36,228 bases of DNA from Dongia_A sp035274225 (GTDB lineage: Bacteria; Pseudomonadota; Alphaproteobacteria; Dongiales; Dongiaceae), in contig DATEOK010000184.1 in assembly GCA_035274225.1 (NCBI GenBank), forward strand, positions 1 through 36,228, in the 5' to 3' direction. The notes under the pieces are model-generated. The model made no database searches, had not been told where the DNA came from, and worked only from the letters and a program-made list of their open reading frames with translations. Position numbers and translations under genes: made by a program. Below, piece after piece: positions 9,297 through 20,063 of the stretch; position 1 is the first letter of the stretch; every line of letters begins with the position of its first letter.

Positions 9297-10520
9297 ATGT
9301 CTCGGCGTGCCATCATCCTGGTCCTGGATTCCTTCGGCATCGGCGCCACGGCAGACGCCGCGCAGTTCGGCGATGCCGGTGCCGATACCCTCGGCCACAT
9401 CGCCGAAGCCTGCGCCGAAGGCCGCGCCGACAAGAGCGGCACGCGCGCCGGTCCATTGCGTATCCCCAACCTGGCGCGCTGGGGCCTTGGCCGCGCGGCG
9501 GAAATTTCCACCGGCGCCGTTCCGCCCGGGCTGCACACGGACCGCATCGAAGGTGCCTATGGCTGCGCCGCCGAGCAAAGCAAGGGCAAGGACACGCCGA
9601 GTGGGCATTGGGAAATGGCCGGCTGCCCGGTGCCGTTCGACTGGGGCTATTTCCCGCGCCAGCGGCCGTGCTTCCCGCCGGCGCTGATCCAGCAGCTGGT
9701 GACGGAATTCAAGCTGCCGGGCATCCTCGGCGACTGCCACGCTTCGGGCACCGAGATCATCGCGGAACTGGGCGAGGAGCATATCAAGACCGGCAAGCCG
9801 ATCTGCTACACGTCGGCAGACAGCGTGTTCCAGGTGGCAGCGCACGAGCAGCATTTCGGCTTGGAGCAGCTCTATCGCTTCTGCGAGCGCGCCAAGGAGC
9901 TGCTGGAGCCGCTCAACATTGGCCGCGTCATCGCGCGGCCCTTCGTCGGCGAGAGCCCGGCCGACTTCCGCCGCACCGCGCATCGCCGCGACTACACCAC
10001 GCCGCCGCCGGCCGAGACGCTGCTCGATCGCGTGGCGGCCTCGGGCGCGGACGTGTGGAGCATCGGCAAGATCGCCGACATCTTCGCGCATCGCAGCATT
10101 GCCAAGAAGCTGAAGGCCGAGGACAACGGCACGCTGTTCGACCGCACGCTCGAAGCGATGGACGCCGCCGCGGACCGCGCGCTGGTCTTCGCGAACTTCG
10201 TCGATTTCGACATGTTGTATGGCCACCGCCGCGACGTGGTTGGATATGCGGCCGCGCTCGAAGCCTTCGATCGCCGATTGCCGGAACTGGAGGCGCGGCT
10301 GCGCCCGGGTGACCTCGTGCTGGCGACGGCCGATCACGGCTGCGATCCGACCCGGCCCGGCACCGATCACACGCGCGAGCACGTACCGGTGCTGTTCTTC
10401 GGGCCGGGCGTGCCGGCAGGTCCGCTCGGCAAGCGTCTCAGCTTCGCCGACATGGGCCAGACCATCGCGCGGCACCTCACGCTGCCGCCGCTTGCGCACG
10501 GACGGGATTGCTTCGCATGA
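9297..10520 (+). CDS. deoB: Phosphopentomutase
   Basis: Alkaline-phosphatase superfamily enzyme of 407 residues that interconverts (deoxy)ribose-1-phosphate and -5-phosphate, using two manganese ions. The N-terminal metal site is LVLDSFGIGATADA (Asp11). The phosphorylated threonine is in KDTPSGHWEMAG (Thr100), and the C-terminal metal ligands lie in ATADHGCDPTRPGTDHTRE. A DeoB-specific cap lies between. It starts 5 bases after deoA. The products can enter the pentose phosphate pathway or, for deoxyribose-5-phosphate, go to aldolase DeoC, which is not in this window. The stop overlaps the next gene as ATGA, tying the oxygenase gene to this pathway. Confidence 0.96.
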   Translation: MSRRAIILVLDSFGIGATADAAQFGDAGADTLGHIAEACAEGRADKSGTRAGPLRIPNLARWGLGRAAEISTGAVPPGLHTDRIEGAYGCAAEQSKGKDTPSGHWEMAGCPVPFDWGYFPRQRPCFPPALIQQLVTEFKLPGILGDCHASGTEIIAELGEEHIKTGKPICYTSADSVFQVAAHEQHFGLEQLYRFCERAKELLEPLNIGRVIARPFVGESPADFRRTAHRRDYTTPPPAETLLDRVAASGADVWSIGKIADIFAHRSIAKKLKAEDNGTLFDRTLEAMDAAADRALVFANFVDFDMLYGHRRDVVGYAAALEAFDRRLPELEARLRPGDLVLATADHGCDPTRPGTDHTREHVPVLFFGPGVPAGPLGKRLSFADMGQTIARHLTLPPLAHGRDCFA

Positions 10521-11383
10521 CGCCGCGCCGCTTTCGCACCGACGATGGGCACCTCACGGCTGATATGCGCGCGGCGTTCGAGGCCGACGGCTACCTGTTC
10601 CTGGAAGATTTCGTGCCGCCGGCGGAGTGCGACCGCCTGCGTGCGCGTGCACAGGAACTGGTGGAGGATTTCGATCCGGCGGAGCATCGCACGGTATTCT
10701 CGACCACCACGCGCTCGCACGCCGCCGCCGACTATTTCGAGACCTCCGGCGACAAGATCCGGTTCTTCTTCGAGGAAGGCGCGTTCGACCACCGCGGCGA
10801 ATTGAAGCAGCCGAAGGGGCTGTCGATCAACAAGCTCGGCCACGCCATGCATGACCTCGACCCGGCATTCGACCGGTTCTCGCGCACGGCGAAGCTTCGC
10901 ACGCTCGCCCGGGCCTTGACGATCCGGGCCCCGCAGGTCATCCAATCGATGTATATCTTCAAGCAGCCGCATATCGGCGGCGAGGTCAGCTGGCACGTCG
11001 ATTCGACCTATCTTTATACCGAGCCGCTCAGCTGCATCGGATTCTGGTTTGCGCTCGAGGATGCGACGATGGCGAACGGCGCGATGTGGTGCCTGCCGGG
11101 CGCGCACCGCATGCCGCTGAAATCCCGCTTCTTGCGCAAGGACGGTAAGCTGACCACCGAAATACTGGACCCGACGCCGTGGCCTGAGGGGCCGCGCGTC
11201 GGGTTGGAGGCGCCCAAGGGATCGCTGATCGTCCTGCACGGCCAGCTGCCGCACTACAGTGGGCCTAATACTTCTGACAGATCTCGCCACGCCTATACTT
11301 TGCATGTCATTGATGGCGAATGCCGCTATCCTACCGATAACTGGCTGGTGCGCGGGCCGGAGCTTCCCGTACGCCCGCTATGA
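10517..11383 (+). CDS. PhyH-family Fe(II)/2-oxoglutarate oxygenase at the end of the nucleoside operon
   Basis: Phytanoyl-CoA dioxygenase superfamily protein of 288 residues, expected to hydroxylate a small molecule using O2 and 2-oxoglutarate. The facial triad is visible: His160 and Asp162 in SWHVDSTYL and distal His246 in LPHYSGPN, with Arg257 in SDRSRHAY as likely 2-oxoglutarate anchor. WCLPGAHR and the start region FEADGYLFLEDFVPP are typical of the family (PHYHD1-like). ATG 10517 overlaps the deoB stop by 4 bases and the gene is last in the operon, so it is probably made with the nucleoside enzymes. The substrate is unknown; a nucleoside or deoxynucleoside is suggested only by context. 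PhyH is not a standard part of deo or nup operons as I know them. Confidence 0.88.
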   Translation: MTPRRFRTDDGHLTADMRAAFEADGYLFLEDFVPPAECDRLRARAQELVEDFDPAEHRTVFSTTTRSHAAADYFETSGDKIRFFFEEGAFDHRGELKQPKGLSINKLGHAMHDLDPAFDRFSRTAKLRTLARALTIRAPQVIQSMYIFKQPHIGGEVSWHVDSTYLYTEPLSCIGFWFALEDATMANGAMWCLPGAHRMPLKSRFLRKDGKLTTEILDPTPWPEGPRVGLEAPKGSLIVLHGQLPHYSGPNTSDRSRHAYTLHVIDGECRYPTDNWLVRGPELPVRPL

Positions 11384-11475
11384 TTGAACGGCCGCAGCGC
11401 TTTCATCTTCCGTTAAGCACTTTGCGGACGTAATGTGAGCATTGCCTGGCTTTCACAGGCGTTGAGGGAATAAGC

Positions 11476-12096
11476 GTGCGAATTCTGTTGGCCGATGACC
11501 ACGAGCTGGTCCTGGACGGCTTCAAAGCAGTCATCGAGCGTCATGCCCCGGATGCCGAGGTGGTAACGGCGCGCAGCTTCGATGAGGCCTTGGCGCTGGT
11601 CAATGCCAACGGCTGCTATGACGTGACGCTGCTCGATCTCAACATGCCGGGCATGCAGGGCCTCGAAGGTCTGAAGCGCATGGTCGCGCGCTGCCCGAAT
11701 GCAGCCGTCGCCATCATCACCGGCATGGTCACCAAATCGGTTGCATCGTCCGCGCTGGCGGCCGGCGCCAAGGGTTTCGTTCCGAAGACACTGTCCGGCG
11801 ACAACCTGATGTCGGCGTTGGAGAAGATGGCAGCAGGTGAAGTCTACGCGCCGGCGGATCTGAAGACCGGCGCAACCGACGCGCTGGCCATCGTGGGCGC
11901 CGAGGTCCTCACGCCCCGCGAGCTGGAAGTCGCCGCCATGCTGGTCAAGGGCGCATCGAATAAGGAAATCGCCCGCGCACTGGACCTCCAGGAAGTGACG
12001 GTGAAGCTGCACGTCCGCAACCTGTGCCGCAAGCTCGAGACCAAGAACCGTACGCAGATCGCCGTCCGCCTGGCTCAGCTCGGCCAGTTCATGTGA
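11476..12096 (+). CDS. NarL/LuxR-family two-component response regulator
   Basis: DNA-binding response regulator of 206 residues. The receiver (about 1-120) has acidic pocket Asp7-Asp8, phosphoacceptor Asp54 in LLDLNMPGM, the switch threonine in IITGM and lysine in KGFVPKT, all intact. The C-terminal LuxR helix-turn-helix reads LTPRELEVAAMLVKGASNKE and then VKLHVRNLCRKL, canonical for the NarL/FixJ group. The start is GTG 11476 with GAGGGA about 6 bases upstream. It is convergent with the kinase-like gene on the other strand, the two 3' ends overlapping by 8 bases. The nearby kinases are the obvious partners, but pairing is inferred from position only. Confidence 0.94.
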   Translation: MRILLADDHELVLDGFKAVIERHAPDAEVVTARSFDEALALVNANGCYDVTLLDLNMPGMQGLEGLKRMVARCPNAAVAIITGMVTKSVASSALAAGAKGFVPKTLSGDNLMSALEKMAAGEVYAPADLKTGATDALAIVGAEVLTPRELEVAAMLVKGASNKEIARALDLQEVTVKLHVRNLCRKLETKNRTQIAVRLAQLGQFM

Positions 12097-13545
12097 CCGT
12101 TTCCGGTCGGCGCAATTCCGCCGCCAACCGTTCCAGCTCTCCCGATTCCGGCACCGCCGCGAACTGATAGACTCGCGGCCGCGCGCTGTTTTCGCGCAGC
12201 CGACGCACAATCTCGCCGTCGCTCAGCTGCGCCAGCACCACGGCATGGCAGCGCGCTCCCATCTCCGCCACCAGTTCCATGGCCGCGTCGGCGCTGCTGG
12301 TGGATGCGACCCGCAAGCCGAATGTGGTCAGGCGGCGGGACAGCTCCTCCGCCGTCACCTCGGAGGCGTGAACGACCAGCGCATCGAGTTCGTCTTCGTG
12401 GGTATCCAGCTCCAGCGGCGCCGCGATCTCCGGCGAGATCCGGGCCGGCCACAGCAGCGTTGCGGTGGTCTGCTTGTATGGGCAGGTATCGACCATGATG
12501 ACGCCGCCGGTGTCGATCATCAGCGTGCCGAGCAGGGCCATCGCAGCGACCTCTGCCGCCGCGTCCTCCGAATGAGCGAGATCGAACATTTTGCCCACCA
12601 AGTCGCGGTTCCAGCCGTGGCCGTGGAAGTCAAGGCGCACCCGGCCGTAGCGCCAGGTCGGACGCGGCGCGCCGAACTGGACCTTGGTCCGATCCGAATC
12701 GACCGGATCGGACCAGATCTCCAGGCGATGCCCGCCGATGGCGATATCCTCCGTCGCCGTCGAGGTGGCGCCGACCACCGAATCGACCCGGATACGGATG
12801 CGGGCATCCTGCTTGCCGAGCAACGGGATCGCGGCAGCACACAGATGAAGGATCGCTTGGCCGACCTCGGCCTCGGTCGCCGTCACTTCGACTTCCGCGC
12901 CGGCAGGAAGGTCGAGCTCGATCCTGGTGGTGATCGCCGCCTGAGCCGATCGGGCGGCCGCCTCCGCCATCTCGCCCAGTCGCGTGATGTTGGCGGGATC
13001 GTCGGACCAGCCGAGCGCCGAGCCAAAACCACGGATATCGGCAAGGGCGCTCTTGGTCGCGTCGCGGATGCGTGCGATCTGCCGGCGATGCAGCTCGCTC
13101 AGCCGCGTGTCGCCGGACAGCAGTTCGGCATAACCCTGCACCGGGCCGAGCTCGTTGTTCAGTTCATGGCAGAACCCCCGGATCAGGCCGCCGATCGACA
13201 TCAGGTGCCCCATGCGCGCCAGCGGCACCGGCAGGCCCGAACCCGTCGTCAGCGCCAAGTCACCCTCGGCATGCTCGTCGAAGCTGTCCGCGGCGGGTTG
13301 CCTGATCGCCGTGGGATGCGCGCCGGCGGAGGGCAGGGCGCGCGCGATGAGCGCAGCGATCACGACCACGGCGGCCGCGCTGACCAGCAGCAGGACGACG
13401 GCGATGCGAAGGTGACTGTCGGCGCTGTTCTCGCCGTGCGACGGCATGCGCTCGTGCCATGCCATCAGCGCGATCGCGAGTCCGATGCCGATCAAGGCGA
13501 CGATGGCCGCGACGCGGATCGTCGTGCTGGCCACGTTCCTGCCGG

Positions 13546-13549
<4 letters not shown>
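12089..13549 (-). CDS. Membrane histidine kinase-like protein with degenerate ATPase and receiver parts
   Basis: Protein of 486 residues with two membrane helices (about 11-31 and 47-69) and little between them. A dimerisation/phosphoacceptor helix carries FCHELNNELGPVQGY with candidate His128. The following ATPase-like region does not show the standard N box (QAILHLCAAAIPLL has no Asn) or a DxGxG G1 box; only a G2-like stretch DTGGVIMVD is seen. The last 100 or so residues look like a receiver fold (LDALVVHASEVTAEELSR, then CHAVVLAQLSDGE), but the strand-3 Asp position is Ala or Gln. It may be a phosphotransfer or signal-modifying protein rather than an active kinase. Its start overlaps the hybrid kinase stop by 4 bases (ATGA), so the two are co-translated. 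Confidence 0.78.
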
Positions 13550-16455
<2,906 letters not shown>

Positions 16456-16628
16456 CCACTTTTAGCATCATTCAATTCCGCAATCCCCCTGGCAACAGCA
16501 AATGAGCGCTGCGACCTGCCAAAGCGCGCCTAAGCCCCTGGGTTGTTTTGGCTTCCCGGCGACGCCGGCCACCCCGGGGAGGACGCTCCCGGAATGACGG
16601 GCCGGCGGCCCCGTGCTAGCTTCCGGCC

Positions 16629-18071
16629 ATGGAAACCAAGCTCATTGCCCAGGCGCTCTTGCCCAGCGAATTGCCGGCCGATCCGGTCGCCTGGTGTCGC
16701 GCCTTCGCCGACCGGCCTGGCGTCGCCCTGTTCGACAGCGCGCTGAAGGACCAGCGGCTGGGGCGCTACTCCTTTCTCGGCATCGATCCATTTGCGCGAT
16801 TCGAGGCCGATCGCGCTGGCGTGCGCCTGAACGGCGCCGACCTCGCGGCCGATCCGTTCGATGCGGTCGGCGAGCTATGCGCGCGCTACCGCGTCGAGCC
16901 TGCTCCGGATCTTCCGCCGTTCCAGACCGGCGTCGCCGGCTATTTCGGTTATGGCCTGCGGCACCACGTGGAGCGGGTGCCGATGCATGCCCGCGCCGAC
17001 ATCGCCTGGCCCGATCTCATCCTTGGCCTCTATGACCTCGTGCTCGCCGTCGATCATGTCGAGGGACGGGCGTGGCTGCTGGCGAGCGGCTATCCGGAGA
17101 CCACGCCCCAGGCGCGGCGCGAGCGGGCCGAGGCCCGTATCGGCTGGGCGCGCGAACGGTTGAGCCGTGCCGCCCAGGCGGCGCCGGCATTATCGTGGAC
17201 AATCGCCGCCAAGCCGGACCTGCGCCAGGCGGAGTTCGAGCACGCCGTGCGCCGCACCATCGACTACATCGAAGCCGGCGACATCTACCAGGCCAACATC
17301 ACCCAGCGCTTCCGTGCCAGGCTGCCGAACGGCTTCGACCGGCTGTCGCTGTATCAGGCGCTGCGCATGCGCAATCCCGCGACCTTCGGCGCTTATCTCG
17401 ACTTCGGCACGACGGGCATCCTCTCCTCGTCGCCGGAGCGCTTCCTGAAGCTGGCGGACGGCAGAATCGAGACGCGGCCGATCAAGGGCACGCGCCCACG
17501 CGGCCGCGGGGCCGCAGAGGATCAGGCGCTTGCGGCCGAGCTGCTCGGCAGCGCCAAGGATCGCGCCGAGAACCTGATGATCGTCGACCTGCTGCGCAAC
17601 GACATCAGCCGCGTGTGCAAGATCGGCTCGGTCAAGGTGCCGACGCTGTTTGGGCTCGAAAGCTACGCCACGGTGCATCATCTGGTCTCGGTCGTGGCGG
17701 GCGAATTGGCTGCGGGTCGCAGTGCGGTCGACCTGCTGCGCGCCTGCTTCCCCGGCGGCTCGGTCACCGGCGCGCCCAAGATCCGCGCCATGGAGATCAT
17801 CGCCGAGCTGGAGCCGACCTCGCGCGGGCCCTATTGCGGCTCCATCGGCTATCTCAGCGCCGACGGCGGCATGGACAGCAACATCGTCATCCGCACCTAT
17901 TGCATCCATGGACAGGATCTCACCTTCCAGGTCGGCGGCGGCATCGTCGCCGATTCAGATCCGCACGCCGAATACGAGGAGAGCCTGGCCAAGGCGAAGG
18001 CGCTGATCGAGGTGCTGGCGCACGGTGCTACGGACGGCGGCGCCCGGCCGGCGCAGGGATCGGCGGCATGA
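16629..18071 (+). CDS. pabB: Aminodeoxychorismate synthase component I
   Basis: Chorismate-using enzyme of 480 residues that adds ammonia to chorismate to make 4-amino-4-deoxychorismate for folate. The PabB mark is PIKGTRPRG with Lys286; anthranilate synthases have Ala there. Other motifs are GDIYQANITQRF, SSSPERFLKL, ENLMIVDLLRNDI, TVHHLVSVV and CFPGGSVTGAPKIRAM with the C-terminal GIVADSDPHAEYEES. The glutaminase PabA is not in the window. The ATG at 16629 has no good ribosome site; the 173 bases upstream are GC-rich with short dyads (GGGAG/CTCCC near 16576-16590) and no clear promoter. The stop overlaps pabC as ATGA. Confidence 0.95.
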   Translation: METKLIAQALLPSELPADPVAWCRAFADRPGVALFDSALKDQRLGRYSFLGIDPFARFEADRAGVRLNGADLAADPFDAVGELCARYRVEPAPDLPPFQTGVAGYFGYGLRHHVERVPMHARADIAWPDLILGLYDLVLAVDHVEGRAWLLASGYPETTPQARRERAEARIGWARERLSRAAQAAPALSWTIAAKPDLRQAEFEHAVRRTIDYIEAGDIYQANITQRFRARLPNGFDRLSLYQALRMRNPATFGAYLDFGTTGILSSSPERFLKLADGRIETRPIKGTRPRGRGAAEDQALAAELLGSAKDRAENLMIVDLLRNDISRVCKIGSVKVPTLFGLESYATVHHLVSVVAGELAAGRSAVDLLRACFPGGSVTGAPKIRAMEIIAELEPTSRGPYCGSIGYLSADGGMDSNIVIRTYCIHGQDLTFQVGGGIVADSDPHAEYEESLAKAKALIEVLAHGATDGGARPAQGSAA

Positions 18072-18895
18072 TCTGGCTCAACGGCCGGCTGGTCGCGCGC
18101 GAGCAAGCCCATATCGACCCCGCCGACCGTGGCTTGCTGCTGGCGGACGGATTGTTCGAAACGCTGCGCGCCTATCGCGGCCATGTCTTCAAGCTCGAGG
18201 AGCATCTGCAGCGCATGGCGGAAGGCGCGGCGGAGCTCGGCATCCCGTTGCCGCTCGATCCCCCGAGCATCGCGCAGGCCGTTCGCGAAACGCTCGACGC
18301 CAATCAGGCATCCGATGCCGCGATCCGCATCACGCTCACCCGCGGCCCCGGCCAGCGTGGCCTGCTGCCGCCGGAGGATCCGCTGCCCACGCTCATCGTA
18401 TCAGCTGCTCCCTATCAGGCGCCGTCCAGCGTGGACGGTTTCATCGCCGTTACGGCGAAGCGAGCCCGGCGCAACGAGAAGTCCCTGACCGCGCGGATCA
18501 AGACGCTCTGCTACCTCGACAACGTGATCGCACAGACCGAGGCGGAAGCAGCCGGCGCCGATGAAGCCATCATGCTCAACAACCAGGACGCCGCTGCCTG
18601 CGGCGGGCGCAGCAACCTGTTCGCGGTGATCGACGGCACGCTACGGACACCGGGCATCGACGACGGCGCACTGCCCGGCATCACGCGACACGCCGTGCTC
18701 GCGTTGTGCAAGGCCGAGGACACCCCGGTGGTCGAAGGTCCGATCGCACGCCTGGAGCTGCTCGCCGCGACCGAGATGTTCGTGACCAACTCTCTGGTCG
18801 AGGTCATGCCGGTGCGCCGGTACGATGGCGGCGACCTCCCCGTCGGCCCGGTCACCAAGCGCCTCGCGGAGGCCTATGCGGGGCTTACGCCATGA
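18068..18895 (+). CDS. pabC: Aminodeoxychorismate lyase-like PLP enzyme (class IV aminotransferase fold)
   Basis: Fold type IV PLP enzyme of 275 residues, expected to eliminate pyruvate from aminodeoxychorismate to yield p-aminobenzoate. It starts MIWLNGRLV and has DRGLLLADGLFETLRAYRG and the PLP lysine Lys145 in TARIKTLCYLDNV. EMFVTNSLVEVMPV is near the C-terminus. In the usual E-x-x-x-x-N-L-F motif, whose Glu contacts the PLP ring nitrogen, this protein reads CGGRSNLF, with Cys178 at the Glu position. ATG 18068 overlaps the pabB stop by 4 bases, which fixes the start and supports the PabC role. A transaminase of the same fold is the alternative, given the changed residue. Confidence 0.85.
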   Translation: MIWLNGRLVAREQAHIDPADRGLLLADGLFETLRAYRGHVFKLEEHLQRMAEGAAELGIPLPLDPPSIAQAVRETLDANQASDAAIRITLTRGPGQRGLLPPEDPLPTLIVSAAPYQAPSSVDGFIAVTAKRARRNEKSLTARIKTLCYLDNVIAQTEAEAAGADEAIMLNNQDAAACGGRSNLFAVIDGTLRTPGIDDGALPGITRHAVLALCKAEDTPVVEGPIARLELLAATEMFVTNSLVEVMPVRRYDGGDLPVGPVTKRLAEAYAGLTP

Positions 18896-20061
18896 GCGGC
18901 CGCATCGTGGTACTCGGCATGCATCGGTCAGGCACCTCCTGCGTCGGCGAATTGCTCGCCGCGATGGGCGCCTATTTCGGGCCGCGCGACATGGGTGGCG
19001 CCGGCAGCGTCGAGAATCCGCATGGCCTGTTCGAGCGCCGCGACCTGCGTCGGCTGTGTCACTTCATCCTGCAGCAGGCGCGCTGCGAGTGGTGGGCGAC
19101 CAGCCGCTTCTCGCCCGATCGGCTGCCGGTGGAAACCGACGTGCAGATCGTCGGCATGCTGACGCCGATGCTCGCGGACCTCGATGCGCACGAGCCTTGG
19201 TTCATCAAGGAGCCGCGGCTGTGCATCCTCCTGCCGATGTTGCGCGCACGGCTTGGGCCGGTGACCACGGTGTGCGTCTGGCGTGACCCGCTCGAGGTCG
19301 CGCAGTCCCTGCAAACGCGCGATGCCATGCCGATCGAATTCGGCATTGCGCTGTGGGAGCGCTACACGCGCGCTTCGTTTGCCCTCGATGCGCCAAGGGT
19401 GATCGTCAGCTACAATCGCCTGGTTGCCGATCCTGAAGGCGTCACCCGCAAGCTGCTGGACGATCTGACGGTACGCGGCGTCGGCGGCTTGCGCATGCCT
19501 GCGCCCGCGCAACTGGCGCAAGTGATCGATCCCCGCCTTCGCCGCAGCGCTCCCAGCGCAGACGCATCGGCCCTGCTGTCGCCCTCGCAACGCCGGCTGC
19601 TGGTGGCCTTGGAGGCGGGCGATCCGGCGGCGGAGTTGGCTGCGCCGTTGTCGGCGGACCGATTGGCACACCTTGGCCGCCTCGAGGAGGCGCGCCGGCG
19701 GCAGATGAAAGCGGCTGCCTATCGCTCACTGGCGGAAGCACGCGTTACCCGCTCACCGCTCGCGACGCGGATGCCAGAGGCTCTGGCCTATGTGCCGTGG
19801 AATCCCATGCAGTGGGTGAAGTGGCTTCGGCAAGGCAAGCTCGGCCGGCGCCTGCACCAGCATCTTGATGCCGCGACCATCGCGTTGAGCGGCGGATTTG
19901 ACGCGCAGTGGTATCGGCAGCGCTACCCGGATCTGACTGGAACGGAGGACCCGCTCATGCATTTCGTGCGCTACGGCGCCAGCGAGGGCCGCGATCCGTC
20001 GCCGTCATATCCCACGAGCCGCAATCTGCGTGCCGCGCTCGAAGAAGCGACGGTGCGATAG
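18892..20061 (+). CDS. Sulfotransferase-like protein with C-terminal glycan-associated module
   Basis: Cytoplasmic protein of 389 residues. The N-terminal P-loop LGMHRSGTSCVGEL (8-21) is the 5'-phosphosulfate loop of PAPS-dependent sulfotransferases; WFIKEPRLCILLP and CVWRDPLEVAQSLQTRD (the 3'-phosphate loop with Arg) follow. Near the C-terminus FDAQWYRQRYPDL and PLMHFVRYGASEGRDPSP form a short module often found in bacterial glycosyltransferases and polysaccharide proteins. It probably sulfates a carbohydrate, but the acceptor is unknown. ATG 18892 overlaps the pabC stop by 4 bases, an odd link to folate genes; an upstream in-frame extension to 18706 would lie wholly within pabC and is rejected. 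It ends 2 bases before the rimO stop, convergent. Confidence 0.85.
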   Translation: MSGRIVVLGMHRSGTSCVGELLAAMGAYFGPRDMGGAGSVENPHGLFERRDLRRLCHFILQQARCEWWATSRFSPDRLPVETDVQIVGMLTPMLADLDAHEPWFIKEPRLCILLPMLRARLGPVTTVCVWRDPLEVAQSLQTRDAMPIEFGIALWERYTRASFALDAPRVIVSYNRLVADPEGVTRKLLDDLTVRGVGGLRMPAPAQLAQVIDPRLRRSAPSADASALLSPSQRRLLVALEAGDPAAELAAPLSADRLAHLGRLEEARRRQMKAAAYRSLAEARVTRSPLATRMPEALAYVPWNPMQWVKWLRQGKLGRRLHQHLDAATIALSGGFDAQWYRQRYPDLTGTEDPLMHFVRYGASEGRDPSPSYPTSRNLRAALEEATVR

Positions 20062-20063
20062 GC

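Noticed and set aside
16540..16625. GC-rich dyad region before pabB as a mobile repeat or terminator
   Set aside because: The stems are only about 5 bp and no second copy is visible in the window, so no element type is supported.
17072..18895. 607-codon open frame ending with pabC
   Set aside because: The first 332 codons are an out-of-frame reading of pabB; pabC starts at 18068 with the ATGA overlap and MIWLNGRL.
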